DNA of 46,959 nt, from positions 1 through 46,959 of the forward strand of contig SDNP01000025.1 in the NCBI GenBank assembly GCA_004524445.1, read 5' to 3'. Numbering within the stretch: position 1 is the stretch's first letter; the number at the start of each line of letters is the position of its first letter. Below, piece after piece: positions 25,241 through 32,005 of the stretch. Position numbers and translations under genes: made by a program. The DNA is from Candidatus Thorarchaeota archaeon (GTDB lineage: Archaea; Asgardarchaeota; Thorarchaeia; Thorarchaeales; Thorarchaeaceae). The notes below the pieces were generated by a model that did no database searches, was not told where the DNA came from, and saw only the letters and a list, made by a program, of their open reading frames with translations.

Positions 25241-25756
25241 TTGGATTTCGAGGCGGATTTCCAAGATTTTGAATGTGAACTGGTTGAGAAGAGTGCTGCG
25301 AGAGGAAGACAACATGACATAACATGCTTCATTCCCAAGGATGGAGGCTATGTAACGATACAGAAGCATGATTACGCCAATACCGGCATCTTTCGTGCCC
25401 CTTCTGGTGGAGCAAAATCAAATGAATCAATTGAGGATGCTGCAGTGCGTGAAATGAAAGAAGAAACTGGATATGACGTCAAGTTAAATCGGTTTGTGCT
25501 TGACCTCAAATTGGATGTCGTATGTCGTTCCCGAAGTATCATATGGCGGTCTCTCGTATTTCTTGCTGATATCGTTGGCGGTCAAATGAAACCGATTGAT
25601 ACGCGTGAAATATACGATGTTAAAATTTCTTCTAGAGAAGAAATGCTCGGCCCCATCGCAGACAAAATGGAGAAGTCGGGTTGGGGTGGATTTGAGTATA
25701 GAGCCTTCCTAACAAAGAAATTCTTCTCCGCACTTGATAGAAATATACGAAAATAA
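25241..25756 (+). CDS. Nudix hydrolase
   Basis: Hydrolyses a nucleoside diphosphate linked to another group. The complete Nudix box GX5EX7REUXEEXGU is in the stretch ending AAVREMKEETGYDV (preceded by GGAKSNE). A TTG at 25241 gives 171 residues. However, the frame stays open upstream to a TAA at 25160, and the added stretch (LTGIPQDEYAALVEKYG) looks coding. It contains no ATG, GTG or TTG; a CTG at 25178 is the only near-start. So the true start is probably upstream, through CTG or after a frameshift from the ATG at 25162. The divergent macro-domain gene suggests ADP-ribose as one possible substrate. Confidence 0.85.
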   Translation: MDFEADFQDFECELVEKSAARGRQHDITCFIPKDGGYVTIQKHDYANTGIFRAPSGGAKSNESIEDAAVREMKEETGYDVKLNRFVLDLKLDVVCRSRSIIWRSLVFLADIVGGQMKPIDTREIYDVKISSREEMLGPIADKMEKSGWGGFEYRAFLTKKFFSALDRNIRK

Positions 25757-25761
25757 GAATA

Positions 25762-25784
25762 GAAGGCCGAAGCTTGCAGCCTTC
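25762..25784. terminator. Short hairpin between convergent genes
   Basis: GAAGGC (25762-25767) pairs with GCCTTC (25779-25784) between the Nudix and TFB stops, just overlapping the TFB stop codon. There is no T run, so the terminator role is weak. Confidence 0.3.
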
Positions 25785-26745
25785 AGAAGTCCGGGGCCAT
25801 AGTGATGTTTAGCTCTCGGACAAGTTCTTTGTATCTGTTCCGTACTGTTACTTCTGTCACACCTGCAGTGGATGCTATTGCTCTTTGAGTGACTCGATTG
25901 TCAGTTAGAATGGATGCCACATAGATGGCTGCGGCGGCTAGGCCTCTTGGGTCTCTGCCTGTAACCAATCCGTGTTTCTTCTTCGCATTTTCGAGTATCT
26001 CCAGAGCCTTGTGCTGTATCGCTGCCGGTAAGTCAAGATCTGTCACAAATCGTGGTACATATTTCTCGGGGCCCGGAATGGGCATTCTGATTTTCAACTT
26101 CATTACAAGCTGACGGTAACTAGCACCAACTTTCTTCTTGGAAACTCTAGACTGTCTGGCAATTTCCTCAAGTGATCGAGGCGATTCTCTGAGTCTGCAC
26201 GCTGCATAGACTGCAGCTGCAACTAGTGCATCGATTGATCTGCTTCGTACAAGTCGCTTCACAATCAATTTTCTGTAAAGCATCGCGGCAAGCTCTTTGA
26301 TGCCATCCGCAAGGCCGAGTTGTGATGCGATTCGGTCAAGCTCGGTCATGGCTTGAGCAAGATTCCTGTCTACAGAGCTGTGAACTCTGGACCTGATTTG
26401 CCACTTACGAAGTCGATATATTTGTGCTCTTTGTTTTGCTGAAAATCTCCGTCCTGAAGAATCTCTGTCTCTCCAGTCGATCATTGTGGAGAGACCTTTG
26501 TCATGGATAGTGTAATTCGTCGGAGCACCAGTTCGTGCCCTTGAATTTCTTTCTTCAGTGGTAAAAGCTCTCCATTCTGGCCCGTGGTCTATCCTATGTT
26601 CATCCAAGACAAGTCCGCAAGTTCCACAGATAACCTCTCCCTTTTCGCTATCCCGGACGAGGTCTTCACCGCCACATTCCGGACATGTGGTCCTCACTTT
26701 ATCTTGTTTTGCTTTTTCTTTTTTTGTGTCGCCACTGGATGCCAT
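25783..26745 (-). CDS. tfb: Transcription initiation factor TFB (TFIIB homolog)
   Basis: Recruits RNA polymerase to TATA-TBP. The N-terminal zinc ribbon has CPECGG and CGTCGLVLDE. The B-reader/linker region (EWRAFTTEERNSRARTGAP) follows, then two cyclin repeats, each ending in a helix-turn-helix (ESPRSLEEIARQSRVSKKK and DNRVTQRAIASTAGVTEVT), the second of which reads the BRE. I prefer the ATG at 26745, giving about 320 residues as is usual. The frame continues to an ATG at 26829, but the 28 added residues are Arg/His-rich and unlike TFB. A distal GGAGAG precedes the chosen start. A firm marker that the host is archaeal. Confidence 0.95.
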   Translation of the reverse strand: MASSGDTKKEKAKQDKVRTTCPECGGEDLVRDSEKGEVICGTCGLVLDEHRIDHGPEWRAFTTEERNSRARTGAPTNYTIHDKGLSTMIDWRDRDSSGRRFSAKQRAQIYRLRKWQIRSRVHSSVDRNLAQAMTELDRIASQLGLADGIKELAAMLYRKLIVKRLVRSRSIDALVAAAVYAACRLRESPRSLEEIARQSRVSKKKVGASYRQLVMKLKIRMPIPGPEKYVPRFVTDLDLPAAIQHKALEILENAKKKHGLVTGRDPRGLAAAAIYVASILTDNRVTQRAIASTAGVTEVTVRNRYKELVRELNITMAPDF

Positions 26746-27129
26746 GTTTCTACATCTCTCTCCTTGTCTTCTGCGGCTATGACTCCGACCAGCGTGTTTT
26801 GCCATCACTCGAAGACATGTTCCGCACATAAGTTGGAATTAATCAGGATAATTGGCTCATGGTCTAACCTCTTGTCACTAAAATACAAATGAGTGGCACG
26901 AGAATGTTCGCACAGCTGGCAATTACCCCTTCAGGTTCCGCTACATTTATATGGTTTGCCGGAACGCTTATAAATCTTTGTATTTCGTTGTGCCAAATAC
27001 AATATCAGCTACTGGAACCTTTCTCCCCAACAAACAAATGTATGAATCAAATGAATTTAAGTTTAATGGGTGGAGTTTTTCCAGCATAATTTCAACAGCA
27101 TTCATTAACACTCATTGTGGTATTATCAA
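26746..27129 (-). promoter_or_regulatory. Long upstream region of tfb with two TATA-like boxes
   Basis: No convincing gene is present. On the minus strand GATTTATAAGC (26976-26966) and CCATATAAAT (26954-26945) resemble archaeal TATA boxes and could drive tfb with a leader of more than 150 nt. The stretch is AT-rich, with short frames of low coding quality only. Confidence 0.3.
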
Positions 27130-27396
27130 CTATTTACGTTGTTTTACCACTTGCTTTCCTCGCTCAGTCACATAGTATGTTACACTACTACCCTCCTCAT
27201 GACAGGTACCAGCCATTGGACAGCCCGCACATTTTGGATCACCAGTTGGAGTAACCTCTTGCCTTAAGTAGCCTCTTTCAACCAATAGACGTAGGACGTC
27301 GTCAAGTGTCTCAGGTTGAATACCCACTTCTTTGGCAATTTCCTTCTTGTAGACCATCTCATTATCTATGATTATTTTCAGAACATCAAAGATCAT
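27130..27396 (-). CDS. FeoC-like winged-helix protein with Cys cluster
   Basis: Small DNA-binding-like protein at the end of the feo operon. A winged helix (about residues 5-52, YKKEIAKEVGIQPETLDDVLRLL within it) is followed by a cysteine set C-x2-C-x5-C in KCAGCPMAGTC, then a last strand YYVTERGKQV. FeoC proteins of bacteria share a winged helix with a Cys-rich wing that can bind an iron-sulfur cluster, so an iron or oxygen sensor is plausible. I start at the ATG at 27396, which overlaps the upstream gene's end by 11 bases; an in-frame TTG further out would overlap it by 71. Confidence 0.75.
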   Translation of the reverse strand: MIFDVLKIIIDNEMVYKKEIAKEVGIQPETLDDVLRLLVERGYLRQEVTPTGDPKCAGCPMAGTCHEEGSSVTYYVTERGKQVVKQRK

Positions 27397-27868
27397 GTGT
27401 ATCAACTCGATTTTCCATTTTTTCTGTTGTATCTGAATGCCAAAAGACTGCCGCAAACATCACTACGACAATGGGGAATGTCCAAAGAGTTGGCTCGATA
27501 TCCATCACTACAGACCAACTTTGCCAATCCTCAAATGACAAGACCCATCCTAACGCATTTGTCAGAAGAATAGTGAGCTTCAACAAGAATAGAAGAGCTG
27601 AGAGTAGGAGTCCAGCAGTTGGATATGCGATGGCCTGTTTTTGCCTAAGTCTGAGAGCTGAAACACCACTGAGAAAGACTGCTGCTAAAACTAGTAGCAC
27701 GAATATCGTGACTAGATCCGGTGTAAGAAACCATAAACTGACTATTCCCATGAATTCTAGAATCTGCATAACAGCAGCAGTGACATAGAGGAGACCCGCG
27801 GCAGAAGAAATTACCGCCATCAACCGCGGCTTCTTCGAGAGCATATTTATGTCCAGATTTCTAACCAA
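27386..27868 (-). CDS. Small four-helix membrane protein in the feo operon
   Basis: 160 residues with four hydrophobic helices (about 17-40, 48-70, 80-102 and 128-143) and short polar loops. I do not recognise the family. The TTG start overlaps the feoB permease stop by eight bases and has a textbook AGGAGG eight bases upstream, so translation is coupled. Its place between the FeoB permease and a FeoC-like regulator suggests it helps ferrous iron transport, for example as an accessory subunit. An internal ATG at 27844 is the alternative. Confidence 0.72.
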   Translation of the reverse strand: MVRNLDINMLSKKPRLMAVISSAAGLLYVTAAVMQILEFMGIVSLWFLTPDLVTIFVLLVLAAVFLSGVSALRLRQKQAIAYPTAGLLLSALLFLLKLTILLTNALGWVLSFEDWQSWSVVMDIEPTLWTFPIVVVMFAAVFWHSDTTEKMENRVDTHDL

Positions 27869-29162
27869 ACAGAAAACCTCCTATTGACACCACTGCGAGG
27901 GCCATAAAATACGCCAAAAACGTTTGATAGACAAAAGAAAATATTGTCCATTTCCATGATCCCGTTTCTGACTTTATGACCGCCATTGTCGCTATGCAGG
28001 GGATATATAGCAAAACAAAGACCATTAAAGCAAAAGCCGAAACTGGGCTCATCAAAGCTAGCAATGAAGCCTGAATTGCACCTTGCCCTTCAACTGCGAG
28101 GATTATGGCTAGTGATTGCACAACTACTTCCTTAGCCAAGAGCCCAAAAATCAGTGCAGCAACTATTTGCCATTCAAACCCCAGTGGTGCAAATATTGGT
28201 GCTACATATCTTCCCATAATGCCAATAAAAGAATCTGCAATCGGAACCCCATATCCCGCTGGACCGAATGAAGAGAGAGCCCAAATTATGATGCTACCAA
28301 TGAGGAGGTATGTGCCTGCTCGTTTTAGAAACATGACTCCTCTCTCCCACATGTGTCGGAATGAGCCATGGACTGTGGGCATTTGGTACATGGGCAGCTC
28401 CATCACCAATGGAGAGATTTCATCCTTCAGAGCAGTATGTTTCAGAAGGAATCCAATAATTACAGCCATCACTATCCCAAGGATATACAGTAGAAAAACA
28501 ACCGTGCCTGCCATTGATGGGAAGAAGATACCAGCAATCAGTACATAGACAGGAAGTCGTCCCGCACATGACATCAGGGGCGCAATGAGAATTGTTGTCA
28601 GTCTATTGGAGCGTCCCTCTACCGTTCTGGAACCCAGTACAGCTGCAACACTGCAGCCAAATCCCAATAAAAGGGGAATGAATGATCTACCATGCAGACC
28701 CATCTTAGTCATCCAGCGATCCATTACAAATGCTGCTCGAGCAAGGTATCCTGTGTCCTCAAGAACAGATATTGCCAAATACAGGAGGAATATGGGTGGA
28801 ATGAAAGTGAGGATAAAACCAACACCTCCAACGACTCCGTCAGTCACTAGAGATGCCAACCATGGGATAGGTATCTGTGATGTATAAGTGGATATCCATG
28901 CAAAAACTGCTTCAATCATTGCCATGAAAACCAATGAGACCTGGAATGTGAAATGAAACATTGTCCACATTACAACCAAGAAAACAGGTATTCCTAGATA
29001 CCGATGAAGAAATACCTCATCCAAAAGGTCACTGATATTCCATTTTTCTTCTCCAGGTTCGTAGACCTCGCAAAGAATGTCACCTATTATCTCGTACCGT
29101 TGATCTGCTAGAATGAGTTGAGGGTCCACATAGTCGGAGGGTTCCTCTAATGCTTCCTCCAC
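27861..29162 (-). CDS. feoB: FeoB membrane permease domain (separate cistron)
   Basis: The transmembrane half of the ferrous iron transporter FeoB, here a protein of its own. It starts at the RYEIIGDIL helix that normally follows the G domain. The first gate motif reads GFGCSVAAVLGSRT where FeoB usually has GCNVPA; the cysteine is kept but Asn and Pro are replaced. The second motif is MSCAGRLPVYVL, then LLAKEVVVQS and PCIATMAVIKSETGSWKW. About nine helices. The first GTG is at 29162. A better start may be CTG at 29186: it overlaps the G-domain gene's TGA as CTGA and lies four bases after GGAGGTGA. This would add eight residues. Confidence 0.92.
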   Translation of the reverse strand: MEEALEEPSDYVDPQLILADQRYEIIGDILCEVYEPGEEKWNISDLLDEVFLHRYLGIPVFLVVMWTMFHFTFQVSLVFMAMIEAVFAWISTYTSQIPIPWLASLVTDGVVGGVGFILTFIPPIFLLYLAISVLEDTGYLARAAFVMDRWMTKMGLHGRSFIPLLLGFGCSVAAVLGSRTVEGRSNRLTTILIAPLMSCAGRLPVYVLIAGIFFPSMAGTVVFLLYILGIVMAVIIGFLLKHTALKDEISPLVMELPMYQMPTVHGSFRHMWERGVMFLKRAGTYLLIGSIIIWALSSFGPAGYGVPIADSFIGIMGRYVAPIFAPLGFEWQIVAALIFGLLAKEVVVQSLAIILAVEGQGAIQASLLALMSPVSAFALMVFVLLYIPCIATMAVIKSETGSWKWTIFSFVYQTFLAYFMALAVVSIGGFLFG

Positions 29163-29182
29163 ATCTAGGTCTTCAAATGATT

Positions 29183-29998
29183 TCAGATGGTCACCTCCAG
29201 GACTTTTTTCTTGATTTTCTCATCCAGTTGCGAGAGAATTTCTGGGTCTCTTTCTAAAATCTTGAGTGCCACCCATCTTGGAGGAAATCTTTCCAACAAT
29301 TCCTTTTCATTTTCCAGTAACAAAACAATCTGCTTTAGTTTTCTCTCTATTCCTCGTCTGTACTTGATTGCGGGTGGCTTCAGTTTTTCATATTCTCCAT
29401 GATGATGAAATCGAGGATGATAATGAAGATGGTTGTTTCCATTCAAGTCGCCGGGTAGATGTTCCTTCTTGGGCCCCTCTCCGGTTTCCAAATTCTTGTG
29501 GGAATTCTCTGGAATAGCTTGATAGATCGCCTCTTTGAGGTCCTCCATGCCTGCTTTGGTGGTGGCGGTTGTTTTGACTACAGGTGCATCGAGTCTTTTT
29601 GATAATTGCTCAGCGTCTATCCTATCTCCTTTGGTTTCAACAACATCATGCATATTCAGTGCAACAACAAGATTGACCTGCATTTCGATTAGAAGTAAAG
29701 TAAGATACAAATTCCTCTCAAGTTGTGCTGCATTTACTATGTCAACTACAACATCTGGACGATGGTCGATAAGATATCTCCTCGCAACACGTTCATCTTC
29801 GGTAACAGCACTCAGACTGTATACTCCTGGCAGATCCACTATCTCAAATTCGTAATCCTTGAATTTGTAATATCCCACCTTTTTTTCTACTGTTTTGCCA
29901 GGCCAATTTCCGGTGTGTTGTTTGGAACCGGTCAGGTTGTTGAATATGACTGACTTCCCAACGTTGGGGTTTCCAATTAGCGCCACTTCAATCTTCAT
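29183..29998 (-). CDS. feoB: FeoB N-terminal G-protein domain (separate cistron) with His-rich linker
   Basis: GTPase half of FeoB, 271 residues. G1 is GNPNVGKS (9-16), the switch I threonine is in HTGNWPGKT, G3 is DLPG (56-59), G4 is NMHD (116-119) and G5 lies near TTATTKAG. Helical regulatory domain residues (PPRWVALKILE) follow. Between the G domain and this helix is a linker with seven histidines in 21 residues (181-201, HLHYHPRFHHH inside it), a probable metal site not normal in FeoB. The protein ends before the membrane part, which is encoded next. It lies nine bases after feoA; GGAG inside the feoA end serves as ribosome site. Confidence 0.92.
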   Translation of the reverse strand: MKIEVALIGNPNVGKSVIFNNLTGSKQHTGNWPGKTVEKKVGYYKFKDYEFEIVDLPGVYSLSAVTEDERVARRYLIDHRPDVVVDIVNAAQLERNLYLTLLLIEMQVNLVVALNMHDVVETKGDRIDAEQLSKRLDAPVVKTTATTKAGMEDLKEAIYQAIPENSHKNLETGEGPKKEHLPGDLNGNNHLHYHPRFHHHGEYEKLKPPAIKYRRGIERKLKQIVLLLENEKELLERFPPRWVALKILERDPEILSQLDEKIKKKVLEVTI

Positions 29999-30007
29999 TT
30001 TTTCTGA

Positions 30008-30406
30008 TCAAATCTCCTTCACCAATAGTCTACGAGCGAGGCTTTGACCGAGAGCTATTCTCGTGCCACGGATCTCCAACAGGACTGGCCCTCTGTCGCT
30101 ACCTTGCACAACCTCAAACGAGCAGCCCTTTGTGAGGCCCAAATCAAGAAGACGTCGCATGACTTCCCTCTCCCTCCTATGCCAATTTGCATGGCTCCTG
30201 TGTCGTCTTCCCATGCGTCTTCCGTGTCCTTTAGGTTGGGCTCCTGCATGCAATGTTGAGTTGACTGGTGCAAAACCTGCAAGCACGCATTTACTTCCGG
30301 ATGAAACTGATGTCAGAGGAACAAGTTTGTCCTGTCCTTTATGGTTTCTCATTCCATTAGCCATGAATTCACCATCAAAACGTTGTAATTGGGAAGTTAG
30401 ACTCAT
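30008..30406 (-). CDS. feoA: FeoA-like SH3 protein with His/Arg-rich insertion
   Basis: Cytosolic SH3-fold partner of FeoB, first gene of the operon. The fold is recognisable from LVPLTSVSSGSKCVLAGF (29-45) and then RLLDLGLTKGCSFEVV, EIRGTRIALG and ARRLLVKEI (85-132). FeoA is usually about 75-85 residues; here 132. Besides an N-terminal stretch, about 37 residues rich in His and Arg (45-82, GRRMGRRHRSHANWHRRE inside) are inserted in the first loop. This resembles the histidine-rich linker of the G-domain gene. A TATA-like CATAATAG is 28 nt before the ATG, inside an inverted repeat. Confidence 0.85.
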   Translation of the reverse strand: MSLTSQLQRFDGEFMANGMRNHKGQDKLVPLTSVSSGSKCVLAGFAPVNSTLHAGAQPKGHGRRMGRRHRSHANWHRREREVMRRLLDLGLTKGCSFEVVQGSDRGPVLLEIRGTRIALGQSLARRLLVKEI

Positions 30407-30407
30407 C

Positions 30408-30447
30408 TAACTCTTATTGAACAATTCTATTATGGTAATAAGGGTTA
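30408..30447 (-). promoter_or_regulatory. Inverted repeat flanking the feoA TATA box (candidate metal-regulator operator)
   Basis: TAACTCTTATT (30408-30418) and AATAAGGGTTA (30437-30447) are inverted copies with 10 of 11 positions matching, 18 bp apart. Read on the minus strand, CCATAATAG (30436-30428) lies between them, 28 nt before the feoA ATG. A dimeric repressor bound here would cover the TATA box and the start site. DtxR- or Fur-type control by iron is the natural guess but no regulator gene of that kind is in the window. Confidence 0.5.
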
Positions 30448-30520
30448 AGGATTGACGCATAAGACTGCTTGTGAATCCAAGAACAAAGACTCTGTTTGAG
30501 CCACACCGGAATTATTACAT

Positions 30521-31936
30521 ATGAATCCAGAACAAAAGTGGATGGCGAGATTCATGTCCTATTACAACACCCCCATAAAATACGGCGATAAGAAAGTCAG
30601 CGAATTTATCCCCAAGAGCGTAAAACATGTTGAGATACTACGAATTGGTGATGTTGAACCGTATTTCGAAAATTTTCATGATAAGCTGGAAGAAATTTTG
30701 GAGGCGCCTCTTGAGAGTGAACCTTTTGATGATGTTGTGAATGAGCTCTATGAGCCGGGAAGGACCATTATGATAATCATAGATGACAATACTCGCCCGA
30801 ATATTCACACTCGTGTTCTCTTGCCCTTTATCACGGATAGACTTCTTAGCTCGGGCGTCGCTAAGAAAGATATATCCATCATCATCGCCAGTGGTTCACA
30901 CAAGCAACCTACCCCTGAAGCAATTGAGCATAAAATTCTAGGTTCTGATCTCTATGAGAAATGGAAAGATAATATTTTGATACATGATTGTGACTCAGGA
31001 AACAAATATCTGGGAGATACTAGTCGTGGGTCACCAATTCACATAGATGAGCGTGTACTGAATGCTGCGCTTGTCATCCCACTGAGTGATTCGGAGTATC
31101 ACTATTTTGCTGGTCAGGCAGGAACAGTCAAGCTATTCTGTCCTGGGGTGGCAGGAAGGGAAACCATCAGAATCAATCACCCTCGTATGTTTGACCTTGA
31201 GAGAGGATTCGTCGAGGGATGCAGACTTGGTAATTGTGAAGGCAACCCCGTCATTGAGGACATGATAGAGGTTGCAGAGAAGGTGAAAGAGAACCTTCCA
31301 ATGTTCTGCATAGACTCGATTGTTCATCACGGAGAAATCGTCTATCTTCAAGCCGGTGACCTCATTGCCTGTCATAAAGCAGCTCGAGAGCCCCTAGAAG
31401 AACTTAGAGTCGTAAATGTTGATGAACCCGGTGATATTGTATTCGTTTCGGTAGGCGAATTGGGTCTGAATCTCTATCAAGCAGGTAAGGGAATTCATGC
31501 CGCTTGGAATGCTGTTCGTCACGACAAAAATGGCTGGATTGTTTTACTCGCACCCTGCCAAGAGGGAATTGGTAGTGATGCCTATGAGCGTGCCATGAAG
31601 GCTGCCCAGGATTTGGAAGTTATGGATGCCCTTCGATTTGTAATTAAGACATATGGGTCTGAGAAGACTTTCAAAATTGGAAACCAGAAACCTCCTGACC
31701 TGTTTCGAATTCTTCTAGATGTTGCTGAAGGGAACATCAAGGTTGTTACTGAGCTCGACCAAGATGAACTGAGAAACGTTTACCGAATGGAGGCATGTAA
31801 TCCCGAGTCTCCTGAGAATGCTGAAAACATTCTACGAGATATTATGCAGCGCTTTCTGGATGAGAATCCAGACCCGCGTGTCTATGTCCTTGATGACCCA
31901 GGTTTGTTGGTTAAAGTGGAGAACCAAATAAACTAA
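30521..31936 (+). CDS. LarA-family (nickel-pincer) racemase/epimerase-like protein
   Basis: Homolog of nickel-dependent lactate racemase LarA, 471 residues (LarA about 424). The four functional residues of L. plantarum LarA align with near-identical spacing: H127 (ASGSH) for H108, H194 (EYHYFAG) for H174, K204 (TVKLFCPGV) for the pincer-linked K184, and H220 (INHP) for the nickel ligand H200. DDNTRP, a family hallmark, is at 88-93. So it should bind the nickel-pincer cofactor. The substrate may be lactate or another 2-hydroxyacid; LarA homologs vary. The cofactor makers LarB, LarC and LarE are not in the window. Divergent from feoA. Confidence 0.85.
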   Translation: MNPEQKWMARFMSYYNTPIKYGDKKVSEFIPKSVKHVEILRIGDVEPYFENFHDKLEEILEAPLESEPFDDVVNELYEPGRTIMIIIDDNTRPNIHTRVLLPFITDRLLSSGVAKKDISIIIASGSHKQPTPEAIEHKILGSDLYEKWKDNILIHDCDSGNKYLGDTSRGSPIHIDERVLNAALVIPLSDSEYHYFAGQAGTVKLFCPGVAGRETIRINHPRMFDLERGFVEGCRLGNCEGNPVIEDMIEVAEKVKENLPMFCIDSIVHHGEIVYLQAGDLIACHKAAREPLEELRVVNVDEPGDIVFVSVGELGLNLYQAGKGIHAAWNAVRHDKNGWIVLLAPCQEGIGSDAYERAMKAAQDLEVMDALRFVIKTYGSEKTFKIGNQKPPDLFRILLDVAEGNIKVVTELDQDELRNVYRMEACNPESPENAENILRDIMQRFLDENPDPRVYVLDDPGLLVKVENQIN

Positions 31937-31970
31937 GGTCATATGAGTAAAATATAGAATCGAATTGTGC

Positions 31971-31994
31971 GATAGGCGGGTTTTGCCGCCTATC
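31971..31994. terminator. Perfect hairpin between convergent genes
   Basis: GATAGGCGG (31971-31979) pairs with CCGCCTATC (31986-31994) across a six-base loop, between the LarA-like and cysS stops. No T run follows on either strand, so it may act as a processing or bidirectional stop structure. Confidence 0.5.
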
Positions 31995-32005
31995 CTTCAA
32001 TCCTA

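Noticed and set aside
26746..26829. N-terminal extension of TFB by 28 residues with CxxC.
   Set aside because: Arg/His-rich and unlike known TFB N-termini; the zinc ribbon is complete without it.
28105..28548. A 147-codon antisense frame opposite the feoB permease.
   Set aside because: It mirrors hydrophobic helices of a clearly coding FeoB; no independent support.
29150..29200. Considered a plain frameshift in feoB.
   Set aside because: A strong ribosome site and a CTGA overlap fit an organised two-gene arrangement better, though a sequencing indel is not excluded; kept as a finding.
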